The notes: a model not told the origin generated them from the sequence alone. 64,000 nucleotides of DNA from Agrypnia vestita (GCA_016648135.1 JADDOH010000507.1:27792-91791), one strand, 5' to 3'; positions 45,945-57,490 are shown, numbered from the stretch's first letter. Translations and numbers: made by a program.

Positions 45945-46960
45945 CGCCTTGTTCCGCAGCATTCCTGACGGCTTCCCGAAGTGAATCGGTTGCAGGCTTG
46001 CAGACACCAGGCAGATCCATCCAGTTCCGTCTGCCCGGGCGCTGACTCTTCCTTGTGCCGCCAACCTAGGTATCCGTTGCATCCGTACCTACGGTTACGG
46101 ATATATACGTGAATGCTTCAATGTTGCGAAAAGTAGACGTTGCTCATGATGAAGCAGTGCATTCTGTGAGCTTGGGGACCTCACCCGAGACCCTAATACG
46201 TTCGTCTAACTTATCTACTAGCCTACGAACTCCTCAATGGATACTAAATGTATAATAGTATCAAATTAATACGCAAAAAAACGACTACGCAATTATACGA
46301 ATTCGCCGTTCGACACGTGTTTTACTTGTATGTAGACAGGCATCAATAAAATAAAAGATGATGCAATAAATAACATTTTGTAGAAATATTCTAAAATTTC
46401 CGTAAACGTAGACCTCCAAAATTGACATTGAAACGAGATTTGCATTATTACATCCCATTGTGATCCTCTCACATCGTATAAAAACCTGTTCATTTTTGTA
46501 ATCCTGGCGCGAAGTGTGCGCTCAGATGGATCGACATTCGTTGGAACAAATGTGGATCCATTAAAATAACACAGAAAACCCGTTTAGGATTACTTTTCAA
46601 TGCGACATCTTCCAACTGTAAGTTCTGACGCATTCTCGCCTCGGCCAACCCCTCTGACTGCAAAGATGAAATGAGAATGGTCCACGATCCACGCTGGGGT
46701 GGTCGCGCGGTATGTACAACAAGCTGCGTAATATTAAATAGCCAAATAGTGGTTAGAACTAGCCCCACTTGTGTACTTCCTTATTTAAAGCTGCGGTCGT
46801 CAGCGGAAACAATTAAAACACTTTCTGTCGGAGAGAGGAAGTCCTTCGGTTAAACCTTAAACCGACATACATACCTACTGACCTGAATACTTAGTAAAAC
46901 ATTACCGTGACCATAAGTCTTGGCACACAAGTAATGGCAAAAAATATTTTAAATACATAT
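45945..46960. other. Non-coding stretch, unassigned
   Basis: Moderate-GC segment 45,960-46,100 and AT-rich remainder. The open frames (for example 46,490-46,768, minus) show no family. Confidence 0.35.
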
Positions 46961-47475
46961 ATTCTTCTTCTTCTTTTAGTAGATCTTTTGACCTATGCTA
47001 CAGAAAACTACGCGTCCTGGGATGACGAGGTCCAACCATCCCACCATCCCTTCGGTGGCCTTCCCGATAGAAGTCGTCCGGAGGGGATTTCATTCGCTGC
47101 TGTATGCACGAGTCTGTCACTGTCCATTCTGGCTACGTGATCCCACCAGAATCTCCGTCTGGATCTACTCCGTGTCCTCTTTTTTGCAAGTTTTCCTTAT
47201 GTCTTCATTTCAGACAAGCTCACGTAGAGTTTTTTCCAGGATGGATCTCAGCACCTTTATTTCAGTTGTTCTGAAGAGGCGGACAGTGTCAGCCCGCGTC
47301 TCTATAGCGTATGTCATAATAGGTCGTATGCATGTCTTGTATATTTTGACCTTACTTACAATATGCATATTTTTGTTTTTCCAGACCGTTTTTTTCCCTA
47401 GCCGGATATCCAAATGTATTTTGATTACTTTTTATTCCGTCTTTTTCCCAATTAAGGGGGTGTCTGTTTAACCTT
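46960..47475 (-). pseudogene. RTE-like retrotransposon C-terminal remnant
   Basis: The minus strand encodes KIYKTCIRPIMTYAIETRAD and LFRTTEIKVLRSILEKTLRE, a post-RT motif of RTE-like elements, then decays toward GWMVGPRHPRT-like residues and ends in a TTCTTCTTCTTC (GAA on the element strand) tail near 46,962-46,975. Confidence 0.65.
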
Positions 47476-47633
47476 AGCCATCCACTGCCGCCACCGCGAA
47501 ATTCAACTACTATGTATTATTTTTCTTCTTTTGTTATTACCATTTCTTTGTTGTTGTATTTATTTATGTATTTCTTTTATGCAATAAAGACATATCTAAT
47601 GGTGCCGGTCTGTGAATGGTTTTGTTTTTGCAG

Positions 47634-47676
47634 CCGTGCCGCCTCGCATGGGTTTTACCCATGCGGGGCAGCACGG
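47634..47676. repeat. GC-rich hairpin
   Basis: Arms CCGTGCCGCCTCGCATGGGT and ACCCATGCGGGGCAGCACGG pair at 17 of 20 positions around a 3-nt loop. It probably marks the end or centre of a repeat; no coding. Confidence 0.7.
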
Positions 47677-48141
47677 TCTTGCATTGTAGCTAAAAAAACG
47701 TCAACCTGGAGACAAATGAGAAGGACAGATATGGGAGGGTTTGCTCATAAAACGGTCCTGGGTAATCGGTGGGTACAATTCACAGACCAAAGTGTTGAGA
47801 CACTGATACGGTGGATGCTGTGTTAACCTGTTCTCAGACTTTGGTATACAGATCGCTATGGCTACAGATTTCTAACCCTAAATAGATAAATGAAAACGAA
47901 CAATTTTCTTTATTTCTTGTCATGCGAGATTTTTTCGTGAAAACTCTGCGTTGCGCTTATTGCGGACCGTTGCAGATCGCGAATAATTTTAATTCGAAAT
48001 GTATCGCATGATTTGGAAATGAAAATTTGCCATTGGCTTTTCTATTTTATTTTATTCCGATTCCGTATCTGATTATGGTTGGTATTATGTTAATAAGGAC
48101 TTTATCGCAATTATTATTAACTTGTAATAACATGAACCTAC

Positions 48142-48243
48142 CGCACGTGGCATTTGAGGTCAGCCGAGGAGTCGAAGACCTTCCTCGCTGATCGCTGGTC
48201 CCGCTGACCCGCATCGCTCTCTTGCTCCAGAAAGGTCGTCCGA
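48142..48243 (-). other. Possible isolated exon (weak)
   Basis: GC-rich island in AT-rich DNA. One minus frame (FLEQESDAGQRDQRSARKVF then DSSADLKCHV) runs to a good donor CG|GTAGGT. No acceptor or start is evident upstream, and the family is unknown. Confidence 0.2.
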
Positions 48244-48279
48244 ATTAATTAAATAATCATTCGTTATATCTATTTATTT

Positions 48280-49450
48280 ATTAATCGACGCCCTAGTGGG
48301 CTTTTAAAGTACAAGAAAATTAAAAGGATTTTTATACACCTAACATAAAACATATTTAAGATAAATGAACAATATAAAATGAAACAATATAAAATAAATT
48401 AACAATATGTATAAACGATGATTAGTAAGCAAACAGTAATAATTAGAAACATTAAACAAATAAGTAATAGAGTAAAATAAAGTTAATTAAACCAATCATC
48501 ATCACTCTTGGCACTACAACCCTTGTTGGGTCTTGGCCTCCTCAATAATCTTCCTCCACTCATCTCGGTTTAGTGCCAGCTCTCTCCAGTTCCGAAGCTC
48601 TAAGACAGAGGTGTCTCTCCACATGACCCAGCCACCGAAGTCTTCCCAATTTATAAATTTTGTGACGCTTGGCTCCTTAAACAGATTATAGAGCTCATTG
48701 TTATAACGTCTGCTCCAAAGTCCATTTTCTAGAACCGGTTCGAAGATACACCTCAGAATTTTCCTTTCAGAAAACGTCCAGTGCTCGCTCATTCTTCTTA
48801 GTACCCACGTCTCAGCTACGTACGTGAGCACTGGCCTAATACGCGTTTCGTAGACTAATATCTTGGTGTTCCTCGACAGCAGTCTGGATTTTATCTACTT
48901 TTGTAGGCGTAAAAGCGGCAATTTGCGCTCACTATGCGCTTCTGGATCTCCTCTGTAGTATTATTGTTATCAGGGATCCTAGGTATGTAAATCTTGATAG
49001 CGTTTCAAAATTTTGACTTCCACACGAGAGAGTTGGGATTTATTGGATGCATCCTACGGCCATGTATTTGGTCTTCTGCTGATTTACTATGAGACCCATG
49101 TTTTTGGCAGAACTTTCAAGATTTATGAAGGCATTACGTAAAGCATCGGGAGTCGCAATTATGTCGATATCAGCCTAGGCTAATAGTTGCACAGAGTTGT
49201 CAAATATCGTTGCTCTTATCTCAATTCCCGAGTCACGAATAACTTTTTCTATGGCTATGTTGAATAAGAGGCAGGCCAATCCATCTCCTTGTCTCACCCT
49301 GTGGAGCGCTTCAAAGGGCTCGGACAGATAATTAAACTAATATACCAGATAAATAAGATAAGAAGATAAAATAAACCAAAAAATAAATATAAAAGATAAA
49401 AACAAAATATATTTCAAAGGGAAATTAATAATTCTATTGGTATATTCTTA
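48280..49450 (-). mobile_element. Jockey/CR1-like 3' end split by an RTE-like insertion
   Basis: 48,280-48,496 and 49,333-49,450 together match the reverse complement of 7,900-8,290. The break lies within TAATTAAACCAAT / TAATTAAACTAAT, so the 48,497-49,332 insertion has a ~13-bp duplication with one change. Confidence 0.7.
48497..49332 (-). pseudogene. RTE-like reverse transcriptase remnant (GAT tail)
   Basis: The minus strand encodes DGLACLLFNIAIEKVIRDSG, a decayed ADD box (ADIDIIATPDALR), FTYLGSLI, LTYVAETWVLRRMSE, FSERKILRCIFEPV and finally WRKIIEEAKTQQGL, then a GATGATGATTGG tail. Several stops and shifts break it. The element is 5'-truncated within the RT domain. Confidence 0.75.
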
Positions 49451-50400
49451 GTCTAAGTAATTATTTAATTCGGGTATGCTCCTACATCTATCTATCTATT
49501 AGGAAACTATCATCGAATATCTATCTATCTACTAGGAAACTATCATCGAATAGACTTAAAATATATTTTAATAATTATTATTAATGAAATTTAAAATGAA
49601 TTAAATTTAATGAATATTATTATTACTGAAATTTAAAATAAATTAAATTTTAAGCTGAACACTTAAAAATAGTTAACCCGCAAAACTTAATGATAATATT
49701 TAGTAAAATTTAATTTATTTTAAATTTCGCTAAAAATAAATATGGAGTTCTACAAATTAAACACAAAAACTATAAATAAATTAATAAAAATAATTTGATT
49801 ATTTCGTATCGACTCTTTTCGGTTTCTGCACCTCTCTTCGAACACTATTCGAAATGGCGGTCACGCGACTCGGTCTATAATACTGGATATTTTTTGGATT
49901 ATCCTAACTCGCATTAAATAGTCTCGCATGATCTGGAACTGACAGCGCGGCTCGGTGCAGCCAGGTGCGACTCGGAGGGATTCCTGGCTTTTCCGCCCGT
50001 TCTAAAAGAGACACTCGCGCGAGTTACGCCACTGCCGGTCGTACGGAATGTCATCTCATACACACAATAACTTCTTCCTGAAATACTTTTGTAGGCAATC
50101 ATTTACTAGCGATCGCAGATTATGCACGTATAATCACACTTATGATATAATAATCATAGATACGCGCTAGAACAAAGCGCGTGGTGTACACAATAGTCGA
50201 AGGCTATAATACTGAGAACAAGCTAGCATAACGCGATGTTTAATGTTACGTTCAAATAATGTTTAATTGACTTAAGTAGACTATTTATAAAGCTGGTATT
50301 TAAATACACTAATACAGATCAATTATGTAATTATAGTGCATTAAAACATTGTGGGCTTATAAAACATGGAAATAAATTGTTCCTCTTGGTTGATTAGCTC
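49450..50400. other. Non-coding stretch with GC-rich patch
   Basis: A 47-bp direct repeat (ATCTATCTATCT..AGGAAACTATCATCGAATA) occurs near 49,485-49,550. The 49,915-50,060 patch is GC-richer but has no recognised coding. Confidence 0.4.
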
Positions 50401-50411
50401 GTGACCGTAAT

Positions 50412-50760
50412 TTATTGTAATTCTTCATTCGCTTCTACCGCTTTCCTCCACCATGTAAGCCTCCGGTTAGCTCTCAGACTCGATCTGTCCATCCCGCTCT
50501 TGTACATCCCTAGTGATGTCCAAATTCTCCAGCATACGCCAAAGTGCGAAAGAATTATTTTCCCGAATTCGTTCTTGTAGCCGTCCGTCATATTCGCGGC
50601 GCACCTGCAGACCTCGGGACCCGAGCATGTTTCTTTTTTCATTCTCGGGGTCCAAGATTCGACTCCATCCGAAGCGAAGAAATCAGCGGGGCTCTCACCA
50701 ACCGAATGTTTCGTTCCTTGAGCTGCAGCGGTTCTTCCAGTATCGAAATAATTAACCTTT
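50412..50760 (-). other. Unidentified coding-like fragment
   Basis: Two overlapping minus frames are open; one reads LGSRGLQVRREYDGRLQERI then RENNSFALWRMLENLDITRD, an amphipathic, charged stretch that looks protein-like. I do not recognise it. It may be a decayed retroelement gag or an orphan exon. Confidence 0.25.
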
Positions 50761-50789
50761 CAAACACCAGAGGTTTATAAAATTTATTA

Positions 50790-51500
50790 TCACATAGATT
50801 AGTGGCAGGTCTCAGTACAACACTATAAGGTTTAATAGTCCATAAAATCCTAGGAATTATGGTTCACAAATAGCAGACTGACTTTAAATATACGACATTG
50901 AAAATCGTGTTTAATCCTGTCTCTGCAAGATCGAAATGTGCGTTGATCACGCACATGGTTTGGCGCGTATACACGCTGGTGACATTAAAAAAATAAATTG
51001 ATGAATATTTAAAATCAAATTAATACCTACCTAAAATAAGCTAATAAAGATAAATTATAAATGTTAGCTAGCTAGCTTCGCCTCTGTGGGAATAGGAAAG
51101 CATATCCCATAGGAAAGCATGTACGGAAGTCTTTATTGGGTATCCGCAGAGTTTACGACATGTCATGTCTGGCTTAAGTGATCCCGTATATTTTTGAGTG
51201 TTAGGATAGTATCACAGAACGAGGTGAACTGTCTTAATCTACGACTTGTCTGTTTTTGAGTTTTAGAATATCAGTCAGCAAAATAACACTCTCGTTATTT
51301 TTAGAATACCGCCGATTATTTATAGATGTCGCCATCGATATTTTTTGACTTGGTGTGAAGGAATATTATTTTTAATGTAGAAATTTAGTCATCAGAATTT
51401 TTAACATATGCACTAGAATATGCCCGAAAATTAAATTTTTAACTTCTTTTAGGGACCAGTTTATATTCACAATAGTAAAAATATTGTTAAGAAACACAAG
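50790..51500. other. Non-coding stretch, no gene seen
   Basis: AT-rich; the palindromic GCTAGCTAGC near 51,066 is the only local oddity. Confidence 0.35.
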
Positions 51501-51990
51501 CGTAGCTCAGCCAGCGAGCAAAGTTGGCAGTATTCAAATCAGTTTTCAGGCCAACACTGCACCGGAGCACTGGATCTTTGTTGAAAGAACTCGCTCAAGG
51601 CTACCTACGGGCCGCTGAGATGGGATTTCTACGAGGAATAGTAGGAGTTACCAGAAGGGTCAGAATCAGAAATACGCAAATAAGAGAATGTCTCGAAGCG
51701 GAACCCTTATTGCTATTTATCGAGAAATCACAACTACGGTGGCTGGGACGTATCTTGCGGATGCCGGCAGATAGACTGCCAAAGCGGATATTCCAGGCAA
51801 GACCAAAACGCAGAAGACCAAGGGGCCGTCCTAGGAGGAGCTAGAGGAAACAGTCGGAGGACTGCTGCGAAGCGAGGTTGCAACTAAATTGGGCTGACGT
51901 GGAGAGCGAAGCCCAAGATAGGAAGAGTTGGAACCTCCAATGCGGCGCAGGATTTTCGACCCAATAGGAAAAGGGATATAAGAAGAAGAA
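51500..51990 (+). pseudogene. RTE-like retrotransposon C-terminal remnant
   Basis: Encodes GYLRAAEMGFLRGIVGVTRR then VRIRNTQIRECL, LRWLGRILRMPADRLPKRIF and KRRRPRGRPRR, the 'RW.GH+.RM...R..K+++....G+R..GRP+' ending of RTE-like proteins. A stop follows at 51,842. It ends with AAGAAGAAGAAAAATAAGAAG. Confidence 0.7.
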
Positions 51991-52404
51991 AAATAAGAAG
52001 TTAAGAAACACAATAAATGGCTTTTGTACACAGAGGTGGAATCGAATAGATATTGCATTGTGTAAAGTGAATATTTGAGCCAGCCAAGACAGCTCGTAAG
52101 CTCTGTGGATGCTCCATTAAGACTTTAATACATTTTTTATTTATTTAATTAAATATAAGATACAAATACAATAAATTGACTTTTTTAATACTCTGTAGTC
52201 TTGTAGACCTCGTCACTGAAGAGAAGCTATCGGTGAGGGAGCCTCAGTTATTATTTTATAAATAGGTACATATGCGAGTCATTTAATAATACGGTAATAA
52301 AAGGTAATTCGATAATGAAATGTTGAAGTATTTTGAAAAAATCTATGCTTTGAGAATAATTTTTTTATTTTATTTGTTGGGCACTTACTATGCAACAATT
52401 TCTT

Positions 52405-52825
52405 TCAGACATTTTTTTGGAGAGTTTAAACTTATGTGCAATTTGTTACTTATTTATAATTACTACGCTACCGGTTTCGACCCGTCCGTGTCATTAACGA
52501 ACGTTATTTAAATTAAACTAAAATGTGCAAGTACTGTATTAGGAGTTTTTAGGTGGTGGGGGTGAATTAGCATGGTGGGAGGGCCGAGGGAGGGAACATC
52601 GTTAATAATGATGATTTACATGGGGCTATTATTTTGTTGACAATATTGATATTTGAATTTAATTTTTTGTTAATTTCAAAGGTTTCTAGAGCAGACAATT
52701 TGAAAATTTTGTAAACATTAGTGTATTTAAAGGTAGATATATCTTTTTTGAAAGTACATACTTCCATCCAGTTTCTAACAAGTGTACATAAGTTTAAACT
52801 AAACTCTCCAAAAAAATGTCCAAAT
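52405..52825. repeat. Inverted-repeat element
   Basis: GACATTTTTTTGGAGAGTTT then AAACTTATG (about 52,409-52,437) recurs inverted near 52,790-52,820. The interior shares AATTTTGTTAACATT-like and GCGGACAATTTGAA segments with 26,395-26,640 and an ACCGGTTTCGACCCGTCCG stretch like Penelope-type termini. Confidence 0.45.
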
Positions 52826-52929
52826 AGTTTCATCTTTACGAGACCTCCATCTTCTTCTTATGATGCCATCTCCCATGGGATCACTTCTATAGAGACTTGT
52901 ATCATTTATCTTAAAGAATGATTTCTGAA

Positions 52930-53270
52930 GATACTGACTAACTAACTAACCATCACGCCGTTTCCCTGCAGGGGTAGGCAGAGAGGATTGAACGCCACAC
53001 TCTCCTATCCTGGCACACCACTTTTGCTTCGGCCACATTCATACATCTTCTCATACAAGTTCTACGGTTGTTGCGGCTTTTAACGGGGCCATCCTCAAAC
53101 ACTTGTTGTATCTGATCGTGCCTCTATTTCTGTTACCTTCAACACTCGCCTCATATATTTTCTTAACCATCCTTTCCTCGTTCATACGTTTCACATGACC
53201 GAACCATCTCAGCACTCCTTTATTTATTCTATCTGATGGTACTCTGTGGGCAAAATCCAGTAATTGTGTT
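52930..53270 (-). mobile_element. RTE-like fragment (TTAG-tail family)
   Basis: Begins (on plus) CTAACTAACTAACCATCACG and shares AGGGGTAGGCAGAGAGGA, TGGCACACCACTTTTGCTTC, CGGTTGTTGCGGCTTTTAAC and GACCGAACCATCTCAGCAC with the copy at 56,868-57,303 in the opposite orientation. The coding is decayed. Confidence 0.7.
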
Positions 53271-53359
53271 CTGAGAACATACTTATAAAAATATTGCGAA
53301 TTACATAAACAACTAGATTATAAATAAATAAATGACAATATAAAATGATGCGGTAAAAA

Positions 53360-53570
53360 AATAGTAAGCGGGACGGCTCGGGGAGTTCCCGCGCGGCTTA
53401 TCGGCCGCGGCCAATTCTCCCAACTCTGACGTCACAGCGTCTGATGGTCGAGCCTCTGCGTCAACCGCTCCTCGACAGCGACACTCTCCGCACGAATCAC
53501 AATTAACCAGCTCACGTGACGCGAGAGGTCGCGCACCGCGGCAGCCAGTAGGGCAGCTTGCATTGCGTAA
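53360..53570. promoter_or_regulatory. GC-rich island with TGACGTCA and CACGTG
   Basis: Contains the CRE-type octamer at 53,427-53,434, a CACGTG E-box near 53,513, and CGGCCGCGGCC. Promoter-like by composition, but no exon is recognised on either side. Confidence 0.3.
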
Positions 53571-53579
53571 TTATAATAA

Positions 53580-54342
53580 AAATTATTATTATTTCATAAT
53601 AAACATACAAACGAGTATTGTCAACATAGCACATGACCCGCGCTCACTTTCTAACTACAAGTTCCCTCTTTAGAATACTCGACTTAAATAATTTTTAAAT
53701 AGTAGATATTAGTAAGTTATGCAACGAATTCTACTTTCACAAATACGAATGAGTATATCAAACCTACTGTTCGGCGAAAACAAATACGAATACAAATAAT
53801 TCAACAAGGTAATAAATAATACACCACTTTCCTTTTTATACTAAAAGATTTAATAATTGAAATTTACCATTGGCAAATTTTTGTTCAAAAAGCGCAACAT
53901 TTATAACTTCTCAGGCATTAGGCGATTTCTTTTATCCGTCTTACATTCCCAGTGGTCGAAAATAATGTATCTGAGGCTACAGTAGACGGCTTTAATAAAA
54001 AATACTTCTGGGCCAGTTTTTTTTCCATGGAATAAGATTTAATATGAAATTATTTTTTAAGAGTTAACACTTTTACACAGTACTGAAATGGAACGAACAA
54101 TACGTATTACGAAACAAAAAGTTCATGAAATGAGCACCTTATTAATAACTCAACGAAACTAGATGAAAGAACGCTGTCAAACAAGAAACAATTGACAACT
54201 TGAGAACTCAACAAATCCATTCATTCAATATAAGGGGAATGCCCGATAATAGAGTGCGTAGGTGTGTTCGGATACACGGTGCACAGCCAAACCGTAATTC
54301 GTTCAGTTATAAATAGTTTGTTTTTAATATTCGTGATGACAC
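53580..54342. other. AT-rich non-coding stretch
   Basis: No gene, RNA or element end recognised. Confidence 0.4.
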
Positions 54343-54346
54343 TTAA

Positions 54347-55147
54347 GGGGGGGGGTAAGGTTAATTCGTACAAAAAAAGGCATGTTTTTGTGAATTTTTT
54401 GTGACGACACAGTTAAAATCTCTTTATTAAAATCAATGGTACATTAAAGTATGACATTTGAATAATATTTTGTAAAATTTTGAAGACGAAATATTAAAAA
54501 AATACGGCAATGGCAGCAATAGATCATCTGAAATCAAAAAATCAAAGTTCATTCGTTAGATAATAAGTTTTCCCAGGTAACGCTGGGAGGGTTTTTTTAA
54601 ATTTCAATTTTTCAATTTTTTGGAACACTTTGAAGGGAAAAACGCGATTTTTTGCGAAAAATATCGTAATTTGACAATTTGTCAGTTTATGTACAGAAAT
54701 AGTGTTCAAAATTTCAAAAGGATCGGTGCAGTAGTTTTGAAGTTATGATGGACACCGACTTTGAAAACGTGAGATGTGGGGAAAACGTTTTAAAGTTTTA
54801 CACACTGTAAAATTCAAAATAAAACTCAACACTTATTTTATACTTACACATAATCGTCGATGCCATGTTCACACAGCAAAGAGCTTTCATCATCAGCATT
54901 TTTTTGTCCTTGTCTACGCAAAACTCTTCCAATGCAAATAGCACGTCCGGTAGTCCTCAGGTGAGTGCGTCTCTTAGCTGCCCGAGCAGGTATAGAAAAT
55001 CAGTCTGAGTATCGCTCAAATGTTCATAATTTCGTCAATTTTGCTCCGATTGACTTGAAATTTTGACACAATATTCTTGCGATGTTATACATTCATTTAA
55101 AAAATTAAAAATAAAATGCAAAAAAAAGTTAAAAACCTTACCCCCCC
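54347..55147. mobile_element. piggyBac-type non-autonomous element (MITE) at TTAA
   Basis: 801 bp. Left end GGGGGGGGGTAAGGTTAA and right end AACCTTACCCCCCC are inverted copies, each bordered by TTAA (54,343-54,346 and 55,148-55,151), the target duplication that defines piggyBac-type insertion. The interior has no transposase. A short GC-richer block near 54,890-55,010 is coding-like on the minus strand. Confidence 0.75.
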
Positions 55148-55489
55148 TTAAGGTACTGGACACAAATGTTTATTTTTGAGCATGCTAAAAATCATTAACC
55201 AATAAATCAAAACAGTTCCCGAGTTTCCATCCGTACATTTTTGATTTTAGTTTTTATATTTTTTATTGTAAGTTTTGAATCATTCGTGTCTTTTAATAAA
55301 GTTTCATAAGCATGATTTCTTGCTATACTATTTTTACATAGCGGTGACCAAGTATTCTACAGACATTCGTGATTCCTATACCTATAATAAGTCACGAAAA
55401 GTAATGTTTTGTCATCTCTCAACGCGCCATATTTGTTTCATCTGTCGCGGTCTAAGAAGATCGCATTGATAATCGATACTAGCCGCAAA

Positions 55490-55760
55490 TAACATTAGCA
55501 TGCTCATAAGCAAGCATGTTCACACATGCTCAAAAGATACCCCTTCTCATGGTGAATGACATTAGCATGTTCATAAATCAACCGACGGTTGATTTTTGAG
55601 CGTGCTAGTAATGAGCATGCTCATTACTAGCACGCACGCATGCATATTAGCATGCTAGTAATGAGCATGCACACATTCTACTAAATAGCAATGGTTCTAG
55701 ACTCTAGAAGGTCAATACTGGGCGTGCTCACGTGCCACTAATGAGCATGTGTATCAGCAC
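55490..55760. repeat. GCATGC / TAATGAGCATG motif cluster
   Basis: Several near-identical motifs, including TTAGCATGCT, GCTAGTAATGAGCATGC (three variants) and AGCATGTTCA, recur in both orientations; a related AGCATGCTAAAAATCATT lies upstream near 55,178. It includes the perfect palindrome listed next. Confidence 0.65.
55600..55635. repeat. Perfect 36-bp spacerless palindrome
   Basis: Left half GCGTGCTAGTAATGAGCA is followed directly by its exact reverse complement; the centre is GCATGC at 55,615-55,620. Confidence 0.95.
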
Positions 55761-55769
55761 CTTTACTGT

Positions 55770-56070
55770 GCACAGCACCGAAATTTTACAACTTACTGGA
55801 CTCTAAGACAAAACAGATGAGAGAACACGAGGAAGTGTTTTACGGTGCCTGTATAACAAATTGGTCTGAAATCAATTTAAATTGTAACTTTACTTTTTAT
55901 TCCGAACTTATGGTGTTTTCCAACATTGCGTGTTTTTTTTGTTTTTATCATATATTAATTCATTTGTGTTTTTATGTTATTAAATTATAAAAAAGGTCAA
56001 ACTATTTTTTCACAATTTATTTAATTTGTATTTTTATATTGTTTACTTATTTTATTTACTTATTTTGTTT
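55770..56070. other. AT-rich non-coding stretch
   Basis: No feature recognised. Confidence 0.4.
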
Positions 56071-56075
56071 ATTAC

Positions 56076-56640
56076 TCCCTTTATATTAACTCGTGGCGTC
56101 TGCTTGCTTGCTTGCTTGCCGGCTTGCCATCAACAAAAACTTTGGATCGATTTTTGACCCTTTTGCCGTGATCTAATCGAGCTGAAACTTGGCAAGTAGA
56201 CTCGTGGCGACGATCAAGAAGATCTATCAAATTTTCGTTGAAAAAAAATAATAATTATAGTATAATTTCGGATTTTTAGAAATTTTATTGGTTTTTTCAA
56301 ATTGGAATCATTAGAAAAGTTTGATTACGGCGGCCCGATAACGTCGCGGAATATTTTCTAAATTTGAATTACTCCGTCGGTATGCATAATAGGTACTTCA
56401 CTACGAATGTCGAAAATTTAAATTGACTGACAAATGTTTTTAGAATTTAATCTTCAAAGCATGAAGTGTCTTATCAAAGCTCAAAACATTTGACATTTTA
56501 GAAATATATTAAATAACTGTAAGTTTAGTGTTATTATATATGTTTTAATTCGTCTTTAATTGTTGTTATATTTTACAAAGAAAGGGAGTATAATAAAAAC
56601 TTGGTTTTTATGGGTTACTTTTTTTTACTATTTATTTTAT
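56076..56640 (+). repeat. CTCCCTTT-family repeat, longest plus-strand copy
   Basis: From TTACTCCCTTTATATTAAC through CGTCTGCTTGCTTGCTTGC, GATCGATTTTTGACCC, GACTCGTGGCGACGATCAAG and CGGCCCGATAACGTCGCGG to AAAGGGAGTATAATAAAAAC, then TTGGTTTTTATGGGTTAC. No coding. With copies at 35.6, 39.5 and 42.7 kb it defines a non-autonomous family with CTCCCTTT inverted ends. Confidence 0.7.
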
Positions 56641-56780
56641 GTACATCTAGCTTCTAATTTAGTTCAATTGTCTTAAATTCTTAATATTGCTACTTTTATA
56701 CTGCTTATATTACTAGGTATTTTGGTTGTTGGATTTATATCTAAATATATTATTTTTGTTATCATTAAAACATTATCGAC

Positions 56781-57490
56781 CGCATTCTGAACTAAGCAAT
56801 ATTGCTATTTCTGTATCTTGACAGATATGTATAACATTGTGTTGCCGCCAATTACGATATTTTAAGTTTGACTTCTTTGAAATTAAAGACAAGGCTAGCG
56901 GTACATAATGGCGTTCTAGTGCCGACCCTGACGTATGGAAGTGAAGCCTGGAATTGGCAATGCGATGCTGGCTGTAGTGTGGTAGACAGAATAAAGAAAG
57001 GAGTGCTGAGATGGTTTGGTCATATGGAACGTATGAACGAGGAAAGGATGGTTAAGAAAATGTATGAGGCGAGTGTTGAATGCAACAGGAATAGAGGACG
57101 TCCGCGAAAGACCTGGCACGATCAGATACTACAAGTATTTCAGGATGGCCCTGTTAAAAGCCGCAACAACCGTAGAACTTGAATGGGAAGATGTATGAAT
57201 GTAGCCGAAGCAAAAGTGGTGTGCCAGGATAGAAGAGTGTGGCGTTCAATACTCTCTACCTACCCCTGCGGAGAAACGGCGTGATGGTTAGTTAGTTAGT
57301 TAGTCAATTAGAAAGCTTTAAAACGTAAACAAACGTTAAGTTATTCACGATTACGAATAATAAGCTTTCTAATTGATCGAATTCATTAACTTCAAACCTG
57401 TCAAACATAAGACGTCAAAAAACGGCGTCACAATGTTATACACACAATAAGTGTCAAGATATAAGCAATATTGCTTTGTTCAGAATACGG
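56781..57490. repeat. Inverted-repeat element interrupted by an RTE-like insertion
   Basis: CATTCTGAACTAAGCAATATT then GCTATTTCTGTATCTTGACA (left, near 56,781-56,825) recurs inverted near 57,440-57,490, with ATGTATAACATTGTG also paired. The RTE-like piece 56,868-57,303 lies inside. TCAATTAGAAAGCTT / AAGCTTTCTAATTGA forms an inner pair. Confidence 0.55.
56868..57303 (+). pseudogene. RTE-like retrotransposon C-terminus (TTAG tail)
   Basis: Encodes KLKTRLAVHNGVLVPTLTYG, SEAWNWQCDAG, GVLRWFGHMERMNEERMVKK and NRNRGRPRKTWHDQILQVF, the classical RTE-like C-terminal block. A TGA ends the frame at 57,180-57,182, but the sequence continues to a (TTAG)n tail at about 57,287-57,303. 5'-truncated, no RT domain. 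Confidence 0.75.

Noticed and set aside
55490..55760. CRISPR-like array at the GCATGC cluster
   Set aside because: Repeats are irregular in spacing and orientation and the genome is eukaryotic.
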